Shown here piece by piece: positions 26,167 through 35,096 of a stretch of 64,000 nucleotides of DNA; position 1 is the first letter of the stretch, and every line of letters begins with the position of its first letter. Source of the DNA: JBGSON01 sp041739085 (GTDB taxonomy: Bacteria; Patescibacteriota; Gracilibacteria; CAIRYL01); contig JBGSON010000004.1 in the NCBI GenBank assembly GCA_041739085.1, positions 3,317 through 67,316 of the forward strand, in the 5' to 3' direction. A program made the translations under genes and the position numbers. The notes under the pieces were generated by a model that saw only the letters and a program-made list of their open reading frames with translations, ran no database searches and was not told the origin of the DNA.

Positions 26167-26692
26167 AATTCTTAGCTCTCTCCCTTTTCTTCTTTCCAAT
26201 CACCGGAACAGCATTCTTTTTTCGTGACGAGAGGAATTCTTTCACGAGAAAATATGCGACTCCGAGAAAGATGAACGTGTCAGCGAGGTTAAAAATCGGA
26301 AATCCGAAGCAATCGATGAAATCCGTCACTCTCCGAAAAACCGCCCGGTCCACGAGATTCCCCAGCGCTCCTCCATAGATGAGCGATGAGGCAAGAATAT
26401 CCCAGCGCCTGACGGGAGATACGATGACAAAGTAATAGGTCAGTCCCCCGAGAAGGAGGAGTGAGAGGAGGATCTGTCCCCAGATCGGAAAGGGGATGGA
26501 GAGAGCGAGATTTTCATTAAAACTGAGACGGAACCTGAAAAAATTCCCGATAAGAGGGATATCCCGGTCGGTGAGCGTGATCTCAGCCCAGAGTTTTGTG
26601 AGGCGGTCGAGCGAAAAAACGATCAATGAAAAGCCGCTCACATAGAAAAAAAGGACGAGTGATTTGAGATATGAAGGAGAAGTTTCTTTCAT
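26165..26692 (-). CDS. lspA: lipoprotein signal peptidase
   Basis: Aspartyl peptidase that cleaves prolipoprotein signal peptides in the membrane. Four helices (~12-32, ~65-85, ~92-110, ~135-158). Motifs: DRLTKLWAE (~24-32), NENLALSIPFP (~55), catalytic Asp residues in GNLVDRAVFRRVTDFID (split ~110-126) and FNLADTFIF (~132-140). 175 aa is normal, with a Lys/Arg-rich tail. Implies that lipoproteins and Lgt exist. Overlaps the upstream HAD gene by 4 nt. Confidence 0.93.
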   Translation of the reverse strand: MKETSPSYLKSLVLFFYVSGFSLIVFSLDRLTKLWAEITLTDRDIPLIGNFFRFRLSFNENLALSIPFPIWGQILLSLLLLGGLTYYFVIVSPVRRWDILASSLIYGGALGNLVDRAVFRRVTDFIDCFGFPIFNLADTFIFLGVAYFLVKEFLSSRKKNAVPVIGKKKRERAKN

Positions 26693-27345
26693 GAATGAGA
26701 TGGAAAAGGAATGAGTTCGGAAAGAGAGCGGATGATATAATCCGCCTCTGTCAGGTCTTGGTCAGATCCCCTTTGAATGGCGACCGTAATGCATCCGGCG
26801 CCTTTCGCAGCGGTGATCCCGGAAGGAGAATCTTCGACGGCAATGCATTTCTCCGGAGAAAGACCAAGGCGCTCCGCTCCGAGTTGAAATGCATACGGAT
26901 GAGGCTTTTCCCGGTCCGGGAGAAGGTCTTCTTTTGTGACAAAGCATTTGAAATAATCCGTGATATGAAGCCTGGATTCAAAAGCCTCAAGCCATGCCAT
27001 AAATGAACCCGTGACGATCGCCCGCGGGATCAGTGTATTCGCCTTCAGAAAAGAAAGCGCATCCTCAAACCAGTCGACATCCTCTGAATGTTCGTGAAAA
27101 TATTCCGGGATCCTTTCGAGATATTCCCGGAGATATTTTTCCGCTTCATCCGGGCGGCCTTCATCCCTCCCCCATTCCCGAAAGATATCGAGGATAGACT
27201 TCCCCGGCTCTTTCCGTCCCGGGAAATACCCTTTTTCCCGGAAGAAAGAGATGAACGCTTTCTGATGGAGAGGTTCGGTATTTGCGAGAGTCCCGTCGAA
27301 ATCGAAGAGAATGCCGGAGTATGGAGGAAGTCCCAGTAGGGTCAT
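26689..27345 (-). CDS. HAD-superfamily phosphatase/phosphomutase
   Basis: 218 aa with all HAD motifs: nucleophile DFDGT (~14-18), helical cap (~20-90), motif II VTGS (~112), Lys in DREKPHP (~144) and motif IV VEDSPSGITAA (~166-176). The cap type and VEDSPSG motif resemble beta-phosphoglucomutase-like enzymes; the substrate cannot be read from the sequence. First gene of the cluster that continues into lspA, the membrane protein and murA. Confidence 0.88.
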   Translation of the reverse strand: MTLLGLPPYSGILFDFDGTLANTEPLHQKAFISFFREKGYFPGRKEPGKSILDIFREWGRDEGRPDEAEKYLREYLERIPEYFHEHSEDVDWFEDALSFLKANTLIPRAIVTGSFMAWLEAFESRLHITDYFKCFVTKEDLLPDREKPHPYAFQLGAERLGLSPEKCIAVEDSPSGITAAKGAGCITVAIQRGSDQDLTEADYIIRSLSELIPFPSHS

Positions 27346-27738
27346 GTGCGGAGATTATAAAAGTACAAAGTGCAAAACACAAAGCACAAAAGAAAAAAGA
27401 AGGGGCTGTCATTCCGGCCTCCGAGCTGGAATCTCCAGTTGCCAGGGAAATATCACAAAAGGGTATTGGTACCACTCACCTTTCTCCTGCACCAATCATG
27501 AACAGGGAGACCCCGGATCAAGTCCGGGGTGACAGAGAGCCCCTTGTCATTCCGGCCCCCGAGCCGGAATCTCGAGATGTGCCAAAAGCTACCTGGAAAA
27601 ATCATTGGCACCGCTGGTTTTTCTTTTTATGCGTAATGAAATTGGAGACCCTGAAATAAATTCAGGGTGGCAAAGGCTTCTTTTGTGTTTTTTCTTTTCT
27701 CTTTTTGTTAAAATCCCTTCGACCTTTTTCCGCATTGA
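27346..27738. repeat. 393-nt repeat-rich intergenic region before leuS
   Basis: Holds a heptamer array of five units (27364-27398: TACAAAG, TGCAAAA, CACAAAG, CACAAAA, GAAAAAA), then palindromes: ATTCCGGC/GCTGGAAT (27411-27432), ACCCCGGA/TCCGGGGT (27510-27530), ATTCCGGC/GCCGGAAT (27549-27570) and CCCTGAA/TTCAGGG (27649-27667). A T-rich heptamer array (27677-27707) ends it. The two ATTCCGGC units share flanks, so they are copies of one element. No protein gene seen. Confidence 0.75.
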
Positions 27739-30219
27739 ATGAAAGAAACGTACAATCACACAGAGATCGAAGCGAAATGGCAAAAAGTCTGGCTCGATGG
27801 AAAAATATTCCGGGCGCCGGATGATTCCGCGAAGAAAAAATATTACGTCCTCGACATGTTCCCGTATCCTTCTTCCGCGGGGCTTCATGTGGGGCATCCC
27901 TTGGGCTACACCGCGACCGATATCATGTCCCGGTATCTCCGGATGAACGGGTATAATGTCCTCCATCCCATGGGGTGGGATGCGTTCGGTCTTCCCGCCG
28001 AGAATTACGCGATCAAGACAAAGGTCCATCCGGAAAAGAGCACGCTCGCGAGCATCACCACATTCACGCGGCAGATCCAGTCGCTCGGATTCAGCTACGA
28101 CTGGGACAGGGAAGTGACCACATGTCTCCCCGATTATTACCGGTGGACGCAGTGGTTTTTTTCTTTCCTTTATAAAAACGGACTCGCGTACAGGAGAAAA
28201 GCTCCCGTGAACTGGTGTAATAGCTGCAACACCGTACTCGCGAACGAACAGGTGGAGAACGGAAAATGCGAGAGATGCAAAAAGGATGTGATCCAGAAAG
28301 ATCTCGAGCAGTGGTTTTTCCGCATCACGGATTTTATTGAAGATTCCGGAAATACAAACGGACTTTTGAGCGGGCTCGATACGATCGACTGGCCGGAATC
28401 CACGAAAATCTCGCAGCGGAACTGGATCGGGAAGAGTGAAGGCGCGGAAGTCGATTTTGAGATAGAAGGGCTCGATGAAAAAATCTCCGTATATACGACA
28501 AGACTTGATACGATCTTTTCCGGGACATTCCTTGTCGTCGCCCCCGAAAGCCCTCTCGTCATGCGGATCACGACTACGGATCAAAAAAAAGATGTTGAGG
28601 AATATGTCAAAAAAACCGCGCTCAAAACGGAACTGGAACGGCTCGAGCTCGAAAAAGAAAAAACAGGTGCTTTCACCGGTTCCTACGCATTGAATCCCGC
28701 AACGGGAGCAAAGATGCCGATCTGGATTTCGGATTTTGTCCTTGCGGGATACGGCTCCGGAGCAGTTTTCGCGGACGCGCATGATGAACGCGATTTTGAG
28801 ATGGCGAAGAAATTCGGGATCCCGTTAAAAATTTCACTCCGTCCGGAGAACGATGAACTCTGGGAAAAAGTAAAGAATCTCGAAGTCTGCTATCCGGATG
28901 AAGGGACTCTCGTGAATTCCGGCGAGTTCGACGGACTCACTTCCGCTGAAGCGAGGACGAAGCTCTGCGACTGGCTCGGGAAAAAGGGAATGGCGAGGCC
29001 GAAGGTGAATTACAAACTCCGCGACTGGCTCGTTTCGCGACAGAGGTATTGGGGCGCGCCGATCCCTGTTGTGTATGATGATGACAACAACCACTATCTC
29101 CTTCCGGATGATGAACTTCCCGTGCTCCTCCCTCATGATGTCGACTTTATACCGACAGGGGAGTCGCCGCTCAGAAAATCAGTATCGTTCCATAATCCTG
29201 AGGACATGAAACGCATTGAAGAGAAACTGAAATCAAGCGGTGAGATGCCGAAGGAAAGACACCTGACGAGAAGAGAATCGGATACGATGGATACCTTTGT
29301 CTGCTCATCCTGGTATATGCTCCGGTTCATGGATCCGAAGAATCCGGCCGCGTTTGCATCGAAAGAACTCATGAAAAAATGGGGTCCCGTCGATCTCTAC
29401 GTCGGAGGCGCCGAGCACACTGTGCTCCATCTCCTCTACGCGAGGTTTTTCACAAAAGCCCTCCATCGCTACGGATATCTCCCGTACGACGAACCGTTTG
29501 CGAAGCTCCGGCATCAGGGGATGATCCTCGCGGAAGACGGCCAGAAGATGTCGAAGTCTCTCGGGAATGTCATCAATCCGGACGAGGTCGTCGAGAAATA
29601 CGGAGCGGACACGCTCCGGTGCTACGAGATGTTCATGGGGCCGTTTGACCAGAAAAAAGCGTGGTCGATGGGGGGGGTCGAGGGTGTGCGGAAATTCCTT
29701 GACCGGACATACCGCGTTTCACTGAAACCGATTGTTGCTGAAAAACCAGGAGACGACATCCTCGCAGTCCTCCACAAGACGGTGAAAATGGTGAAGGAGC
29801 ACATTGAAGAACTGAGGTTCAATACAGCACTTTCGCAGATGATGATCCTCACGAACGAACTTACAAAACTCGAAAAAGTTCCACATTCGGTTCTCGAGAC
29901 ATTCATGCTCATTCTTTCTCCTTTCTCCCCACACCTTGCAGAGGAAATCTGGAACGGGGCCCTCGGGCACAAGGATTCGATCGCATTCGAATCCTGGCCG
30001 GAATATGACCCGAAATATCTCATCGAAGATGAAGTCACGTATGCCGTTCAGGTGAACGGGAAACTCAGGGGAGAGCTTATTATCGGGAGAGACGCGGAGA
30101 AGGAAGAAGTCTTAAGCCGCGCGAAAGAATTGGAAAACGTGAAGCGCCATCTCGAAGGGAAAACCATCGTGAAGGAGGTTTTTGTTCCCGGAAAGATCGC
30201 AGGGTACGTCGTGAAGTGA
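27739..30219 (+). CDS. leuS: leucyl-tRNA synthetase
   Basis: Class I synthetase, 826 aa, bacterial type. HIGH-like site in MFPYPSSAGLHVGHPLGY (split ~42-58), zinc-type insert (WCNSCNTVLANEQV...CERC, ~155-180), CP1 editing domain (~220-410, with TRLDTIFSGTFL), KMSKS in GQKMSKSLGN (~601-610), and anticodon-binding domain (~650-780). The start overlaps the stop of a 37-codon upstream frame by ATGA (see findings). Confidence 0.97.
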   Translation: MKETYNHTEIEAKWQKVWLDGKIFRAPDDSAKKKYYVLDMFPYPSSAGLHVGHPLGYTATDIMSRYLRMNGYNVLHPMGWDAFGLPAENYAIKTKVHPEKSTLASITTFTRQIQSLGFSYDWDREVTTCLPDYYRWTQWFFSFLYKNGLAYRRKAPVNWCNSCNTVLANEQVENGKCERCKKDVIQKDLEQWFFRITDFIEDSGNTNGLLSGLDTIDWPESTKISQRNWIGKSEGAEVDFEIEGLDEKISVYTTRLDTIFSGTFLVVAPESPLVMRITTTDQKKDVEEYVKKTALKTELERLELEKEKTGAFTGSYALNPATGAKMPIWISDFVLAGYGSGAVFADAHDERDFEMAKKFGIPLKISLRPENDELWEKVKNLEVCYPDEGTLVNSGEFDGLTSAEARTKLCDWLGKKGMARPKVNYKLRDWLVSRQRYWGAPIPVVYDDDNNHYLLPDDELPVLLPHDVDFIPTGESPLRKSVSFHNPEDMKRIEEKLKSSGEMPKERHLTRRESDTMDTFVCSSWYMLRFMDPKNPAAFASKELMKKWGPVDLYVGGAEHTVLHLLYARFFTKALHRYGYLPYDEPFAKLRHQGMILAEDGQKMSKSLGNVINPDEVVEKYGADTLRCYEMFMGPFDQKKAWSMGGVEGVRKFLDRTYRVSLKPIVAEKPGDDILAVLHKTVKMVKEHIEELRFNTALSQMMILTNELTKLEKVPHSVLETFMLILSPFSPHLAEEIWNGALGHKDSIAFESWPEYDPKYLIEDEVTYAVQVNGKLRGELIIGRDAEKEEVLSRAKELENVKRHLEGKTIVKEVFVPGKIAGYVVK

Positions 30220-30225
30220 AAGACA

Positions 30226-30253
30226 TTGACACAACTGGAATAATTCGTATAAT
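30226..30253 (+). promoter_or_regulatory. consensus promoter
   Basis: TTGACA (30226-30231), 16 nt, TATAAT (30248-30253): both hexamers perfect. It drives the hypothetical gene at 30275, with a short 5' leader. Confidence 0.8.
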
Positions 30254-30274
30254 CAATTCCTTTTTAAGTGCGGC

Positions 30275-31453
30275 ATGAAAAACATTTTCAAGGGATTGCT
30301 TCCAAAACGGGAACCAGAGAAAATCGGCTCCATTGAAGAGATTGACCCGGTTCTCCTCCGGTCCGCCGGAATGTTTCTCCATGCATCTCATAGACGAATT
30401 CTGCGAGGACAAGGTATTCACGGATCTGAAATGGTTACAGAGGAATCCATGAATACTGATCTCCAGGAGGAGCTCATGGCGTTTCTTGAGCGGCGCGGCG
30501 CTTCTCAACCTCAAGTGGATTGGTTTTCTGCTCAGCTCGGGAGAGTAAATAGTGTGCAGGGCTTCGCGGATTATTTACAGAGTACAGGAGAACAGATGCT
30601 TCTCGAGAGAAGCCCGATCGGGAGAATGAAAGAAGCGGTGGTGTCCTTAGGATCTACTCTCCATGACCGATGCATGACCGCTCTTGAGTCACATGCCGAT
30701 GACTGTCTGGATTTTTGCGAGGCGGCATACCGTATGGAAGGAATGAAGGCCGTTACATTCCCGGACGAAGAACCCGATGGAATACGACTCCCGCCCGTGC
30801 CGGATCTCGAACTGCTGCGGCAGGAAATCATCTTCTGGCTGAGGAGTCTTGCGGATGAATGGGAGGAGAGAGAAACTCTTGGAGAACTCCGGAAAGAGCC
30901 GGTATCGAGAATGAGAGGCTCTCTTTCGATGGAAATGGAACATATTCTCCGGAAACACGAGGAGAATATTGAAAGGAGCGGAGCGAGCACGGAGTATCCT
31001 TCAGACAATATCCCGAAAGTACTCCGGCTCGCAAAATTTGTTACGCTTCTCAATGCCGAATCGATCTCGGAAAGAGTAAGGGGTTTTTTCTGGTTCCTCC
31101 TTCGATTTGTTCCGGATATTGATATTTCACTCCAGTCCGGTGATCCCGTCCTTATTCTCCGGCGCGGAGATAACTCCTCTACATGTGTCAAGATCACGGA
31201 TACCGGTCCTGTCATACTCGATGTGACCGCGGGGAAGGAACAGGATTTTGGGGCGATCGTTCATGATGACATGGACTTTGTCGAACAGTATTGGTACCGG
31301 TTTATCCACTCCTCCCTCGACCGGGGATCCGGGGTCCTGACCCGAATGATGAGGAGGGGCGCAGAAGCCGGCTCCGGTATCGGTTTTGTTCGAAACGGAG
31401 CGAGAGCGTTCCTCAAGGATTTATCTCTGAGCGAAATGCCGGAGAAACAATAG
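30275..31453 (+). CDS. hypothetical protein
   Basis: 392 aa, soluble, mainly helical with a basic start (MKNIFKGLLPKRE) and no membrane helix or signal peptide. The C-terminal third has a beta-rich part (~270-330) and a helix pair. I recognise no domain. It has a perfect consensus promoter, so it is probably well expressed. The next gene (31640) shares features: strong promoter, similar size, and a helical acidic composition, suggesting a related role, which is inference. Confidence 0.7.
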   Translation: MKNIFKGLLPKREPEKIGSIEEIDPVLLRSAGMFLHASHRRILRGQGIHGSEMVTEESMNTDLQEELMAFLERRGASQPQVDWFSAQLGRVNSVQGFADYLQSTGEQMLLERSPIGRMKEAVVSLGSTLHDRCMTALESHADDCLDFCEAAYRMEGMKAVTFPDEEPDGIRLPPVPDLELLRQEIIFWLRSLADEWEERETLGELRKEPVSRMRGSLSMEMEHILRKHEENIERSGASTEYPSDNIPKVLRLAKFVTLLNAESISERVRGFFWFLLRFVPDIDISLQSGDPVLILRRGDNSSTCVKITDTGPVILDVTAGKEQDFGAIVHDDMDFVEQYWYRFIHSSLDRGSGVLTRMMRRGAEAGSGIGFVRNGARAFLKDLSLSEMPEKQ

Positions 31454-31588
31454 GCATGACCAAGCGAATCTTCAAAAGATTATTTCAAGATGAACAGAGG
31501 TGACTTTCCGCACATATTTCGATTGTTCCAGTTTTGCAGGAGTGATATAAGAGGATTGAACTGAAGAGTAGGAACTGTAAGAATAATA

Positions 31589-31617
31589 TTGACAAAAGCA
31601 TAAATAAAGTTTATAAA
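31589..31617 (+). promoter_or_regulatory. strong promoter
   Basis: TTGACA (31589-31594), 17 nt, TATAAA (31612-31617), about 22 nt before the ATG at 31640. Confidence 0.75.
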
Positions 31618-31639
31618 ATCCTTCATTTTATTTTTCCCC

Positions 31640-32701
31640 ATGGCTGACAAACTATCAAAGAGTGGACGAGAACCGATGAACAGAATTGAATCTGCGGTCC
31701 CGCTCAACAATCCTGATACCATACGGGAAGCCCGGCATCCCCTGATCCCGTTTCGCGTGTTTCATGCCCTGAGAGATGCGATCAGGAGTTTTATGCAAAA
31801 AAACATCAGGATCAGCAGGGCAGTTGATACGATTGACGCGAACCGTCTTGAACCTCTTTCTCCCGAACATGGAAAAGATATCATGCTGAGCGAATTCCAG
31901 ACATTTCTCGCTCTTACTCATCCTGAGATCGAAGTCAAAGTCTGGGACGACGCATTCGATCATCTCATCGGAGAAAACCCGGAGATCGCGACAGATGACC
32001 TCGTCGCACTTCAAAAAAGAGTGGATTTTGTTTGTCAGGAGGGTGATTCCAGCGCATATTTCCAGATAGGTGGCAATGGCGAAAGCGGATATTCCTTAAT
32101 CCAGCAGGAAAAACCAGGAAAGACCGATGAGCCCGCGGAGGTCTCCGCTATCCCGGACGATGTCCAAGATGCCTGGAAAGAATTCGGCGGATCATCTCTT
32201 TTTCAGGGGGGCTTTCTCGCCGAAGGTCGCGAGATGATTTTCTCCGGCATCGATGGGATTCTCTCTCTCGTCCGCGAGTTTCAGGAAGCATTCCGTGGGA
32301 TCGAGGATGGCAGGAGCGAAGGGCCTTCTCTCCGGGAGGCATTGGAACCACTTCTGGAATCAATCCGGTCAATCCAGAGAAGAGTTAGGAATAATCCCGT
32401 GACCACATTCGCACTTCTTGTCGCTCTCGTCTCCGGAGGATACATCACTCTTGAGAAAGGAATGCCGGCACTGGACGGGTACATGAGAGCGAAAACGGAA
32501 GCATCAGTGAAAGCAGAGGCGAGAGAAATCGGAATGAAAGTCCCGGAAGGAAAACTCAGCGATGAAGAATTACAGAGGATGCTGTGGGCGATTCGAGATT
32601 ATCGCGGGACATCACAGATTTTCTCGGACGAAGGACATGTCCGGCCGCCGGAGAAAAGGAGCGAACTGAAGCAAGATCAGGAAGAATCCGGAAATGAATA
32701 A
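31640..32701 (+). CDS. hypothetical membrane-anchored protein
   Basis: 353 aa. Long hydrophilic N-terminal region (~1-250), one predicted transmembrane helix (~253-272, NPVTTFALLVALVSGGYITL), then a charged ~80-residue tail. No family recognised. Single-pass proteins of this form in CPR genomes are often of unknown function. Followed 83 nt later by secF. Confidence 0.65.
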   Translation: MADKLSKSGREPMNRIESAVPLNNPDTIREARHPLIPFRVFHALRDAIRSFMQKNIRISRAVDTIDANRLEPLSPEHGKDIMLSEFQTFLALTHPEIEVKVWDDAFDHLIGENPEIATDDLVALQKRVDFVCQEGDSSAYFQIGGNGESGYSLIQQEKPGKTDEPAEVSAIPDDVQDAWKEFGGSSLFQGGFLAEGREMIFSGIDGILSLVREFQEAFRGIEDGRSEGPSLREALEPLLESIRSIQRRVRNNPVTTFALLVALVSGGYITLEKGMPALDGYMRAKTEASVKAEAREIGMKVPEGKLSDEELQRMLWAIRDYRGTSQIFSDEGHVRPPEKRSELKQDQEESGNE

Positions 32702-32784
32702 AAGAACGAAGGGCAATCTCCTTGCCTTTTCTCAGCGATTTCTCTAGGATTTTGCGCGGATTTCATTCTCTCTGCATTCATCCT

Positions 32785-33687
32785 ATGAGATTTCCAATCA
32801 TTCCAAACACGAAGCTCTGGTTCACCATTTCCGGACTCGCGCTCGCGGTCAGTATTTTTTTCCTCTTCTCTCCTTCCTTTGGACTGAAACTGGGGATTGA
32901 TTTCACGGGAGGGAGCAAGATGTATCTGGAATTCGAACAGAAGGTAACGAGAGAAGATTTCGACACGATTTTTCGTTCGGCAGTCGGAAATGAAAAGGGA
33001 GAGACCGTCGTGGAATCAGGGGAGAATGCGATCATCGTCCGGTCCAAAGTCCTCGAAAGCAGCGAGATAACCGCGCTGAAAACAGCCTTCGAAGATGCTG
33101 GAAAATCATTCCTTGAGGAGAAGATGCGTATCGAGACTGTCGGTCCGACACAGGGGGATGTTCAGACACGAAGAGGGATCATCGCGGTCGTGATCACGTC
33201 GCTCGCGATCATCATGTTCATCGCTCTCGCGTTCCGGAAAGTCCCGGAAGGACTTTCTTCCTGGAAGCTCGGAGTGGCGGCTGTTATCGCGCTCATCCAT
33301 GACGTGACGATCGTTGCGGGACTTTTTGCATTCCTTGGAAAATATTATGGTGTGGAAGTGGATACGCTCTTCATCACTGCCCTCCTCACGGTCATGGGGT
33401 TCTCCGTACATGATACGATCGTCGTTTTCGACAGGATCCGGGAGAATTTGAAAGGGGAATCGATAGCTCATCTCCCGCGCATCGCAGAGACGGCAGTCTG
33501 GCAGACGATGGCCAGGTCTGTTCAGACCTCCATGTCCACGTTTATCGTTCTCACCGCCATTTTCTTTGCGAAGATCGAAGGGATTCATTTCTTCACCCTC
33601 GCCCTCATGGTCGGGATCTTTGTGGGGACATACTCTTCGATATTCATCGCGTCTCCGCTTCTCGTCCTCTGGTCAAGGAAGAAATAA
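32785..33687 (+). CDS. secF: protein translocase subunit SecF
   Basis: Membrane subunit of the SecDF complex that uses proton motive force to help pull proteins out of SecYEG. 301 aa from the Met before RFPIIPNTKLW. First helix ~12-32, then the conserved GIDFTGGSKMYLEF (~38-51), a periplasmic P4-like domain (~52-125), and five more helices. Conserved ALIHDVTIVAGLFA (~168-181), FSVHDTIVVFDRIREN (~210-225) with the Asp residues of the family. secD is not adjacent, and may be elsewhere. Confidence 0.94.
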   Translation: MRFPIIPNTKLWFTISGLALAVSIFFLFSPSFGLKLGIDFTGGSKMYLEFEQKVTREDFDTIFRSAVGNEKGETVVESGENAIIVRSKVLESSEITALKTAFEDAGKSFLEEKMRIETVGPTQGDVQTRRGIIAVVITSLAIIMFIALAFRKVPEGLSSWKLGVAAVIALIHDVTIVAGLFAFLGKYYGVEVDTLFITALLTVMGFSVHDTIVVFDRIRENLKGESIAHLPRIAETAVWQTMARSVQTSMSTFIVLTAIFFAKIEGIHFFTLALMVGIFVGTYSSIFIASPLLVLWSRKK

Positions 33688-33688
33688 A

Positions 33689-34996
33689 TCATCGTCTCTT
33701 TTTCCATCCATCGATCACCTGAAGGAAAGCGAGGATTTGCTGCCTTTTTTCTTCGGCATAGCCTAAAAGCACTTCAGCATGTTCTGCGATCCCCGGAGGA
33801 TCGATGATGCAGAGGGAACGTTTTTTTTCCATACATTTCGCCCGAAGTCCTACGTGATGCAAATATCCTAAAACGATAACATCAGGGGTATATACAGAAT
33901 CGACAAAGTATTCTTCCCGCTTCCCGGATAGCGCAGTCATTTCCTCTCCCGTTACCCGCAGATAATTGCGCAAATCCATTTCCAGTTTTGCGGCCGGCAC
34001 CTCAACATCCCCGATAAGGACAAAATCCAAGGATCGCGTCTCTTTGTTAAAAAGAGGGCTGATGGCCGTTGATTTTCGGAAAAGCGCGTTGAGATGTGTC
34101 AAGAATGTTCTCGCGGGCATTGCTTTCTCTTCTATGTAATGCCCCATCTCATCATAGAGAACCGGTTCCTCGATCCCATAAATCCGGATGTCCGGTATGC
34201 CGAGGAGGAGAATGTACTTCAAGACATTTTCGAGACCTCTTTTGTCCATCTGCTCCACGATACTGAAGAATAACTTCTCATTCCCCGCGAGCTCGGCTCC
34301 TGAAGGAAAGCTCCTTCTGCTTTTCTGGAGTTTTTCCGGCAGATTGTTCAATACCATGGAAACATCACTGGAGATGCCTTCCAGGCCGATCTTTCTCATG
34401 CCTTTTTCCTGTAACGCATGGAGCACACGATAGACGTTGAAGAGCGATTGTTTTGTTTTCGCATCATACTGAGTCCCTTCCGTCGTGAGATCTTCATGCC
34501 TCCAGCCGATAAAGACGAGCGGATCTTTTGGATTCTCATCATCCGCTCCTTCCGGATGGATCCATTCCACTGTCCCGAGGCGGCGCTCAATAATGAGATC
34601 CGTTGCCCTTTTCCAGCGCAAAGCGTCGTTGCTTTCCGGAGAAGCAGAAGTCACCTTTGGAATTCCATTGTGAGGCGTGAAAACGTGAGGTGGTGGTGTC
34701 GGATTATGAACTACGAGAGGGATTGTTTCTTTTGGAGCGTGAAAAGGTGCTCTTTCTTTGATGATCTCCCCGATGACTGCCCCGCTCAGTCCCATGAAAA
34801 CCAGTGCGAACAAAAGCCGGTTTCTCGTAAGGCATGAATGAAGTCTGGAGAAAAAGAGGGTACTCTGTTCATTCCCTGCCTCGGATCGAGACGGCGCATC
34901 TGGTCTTTCCTGAGGTGCAGAGTCCACATTTTTTTGAGCTCCCCGAGGATCCGACAGAGGCTCTTTTTGCCGGAAGTGTCTTTTCTTTTTTGACAC
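33689..34996 (-). CDS. membrane-anchored TraB/TIKI-like protein (paralogue A)
   Basis: 435 aa: basic, disordered start (~1-55), one transmembrane helix (~59-80), then a large outside domain (~130-435). That domain has GWRH (164-167), an EGISS Glu (~206), an E-x-x-x-F Arg-bearing stretch (REEYFVDS) and GYLH (377-380), i.e. the GxxH...E...R...GxxH arrangement of the TIKI/TraB/EreA superfamily, which includes membrane-tethered metallopeptidases and esterases. Shares the block LGT-x2-W-x-HPEGADDE-x-P with the next gene. Family placement is by motif only; catalytic activity is unproven. Confidence 0.6.
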   Translation of the reverse strand: MSKKKRHFRQKEPLSDPRGAQKNVDSAPQERPDAPSRSEAGNEQSTLFFSRLHSCLTRNRLLFALVFMGLSGAVIGEIIKERAPFHAPKETIPLVVHNPTPPPHVFTPHNGIPKVTSASPESNDALRWKRATDLIIERRLGTVEWIHPEGADDENPKDPLVFIGWRHEDLTTEGTQYDAKTKQSLFNVYRVLHALQEKGMRKIGLEGISSDVSMVLNNLPEKLQKSRRSFPSGAELAGNEKLFFSIVEQMDKRGLENVLKYILLLGIPDIRIYGIEEPVLYDEMGHYIEEKAMPARTFLTHLNALFRKSTAISPLFNKETRSLDFVLIGDVEVPAAKLEMDLRNYLRVTGEEMTALSGKREEYFVDSVYTPDVIVLGYLHHVGLRAKCMEKKRSLCIIDPPGIAEHAEVLLGYAEEKRQQILAFLQVIDGWKKRR

Positions 34997-35016
34997 AGCG
35001 AAGAAATGAGTGAGCT

Positions 35017-35044
35017 ATCATAGCAGAGGGGTTCACTATGTCAA
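35017..35044 (-). promoter_or_regulatory. promoter of TIKI-like paralogue A
   Basis: On the minus strand TTGACA (35044-35039), 16 nt, TATGAT (35022-35017), 20 nt upstream of the ATG at 34996. Confidence 0.7.
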
Positions 35045-35096
35045 ATTTTGTCCTGACGCAAATAGATGTTGAAAACTAATGACGAAAATTTAGCGT

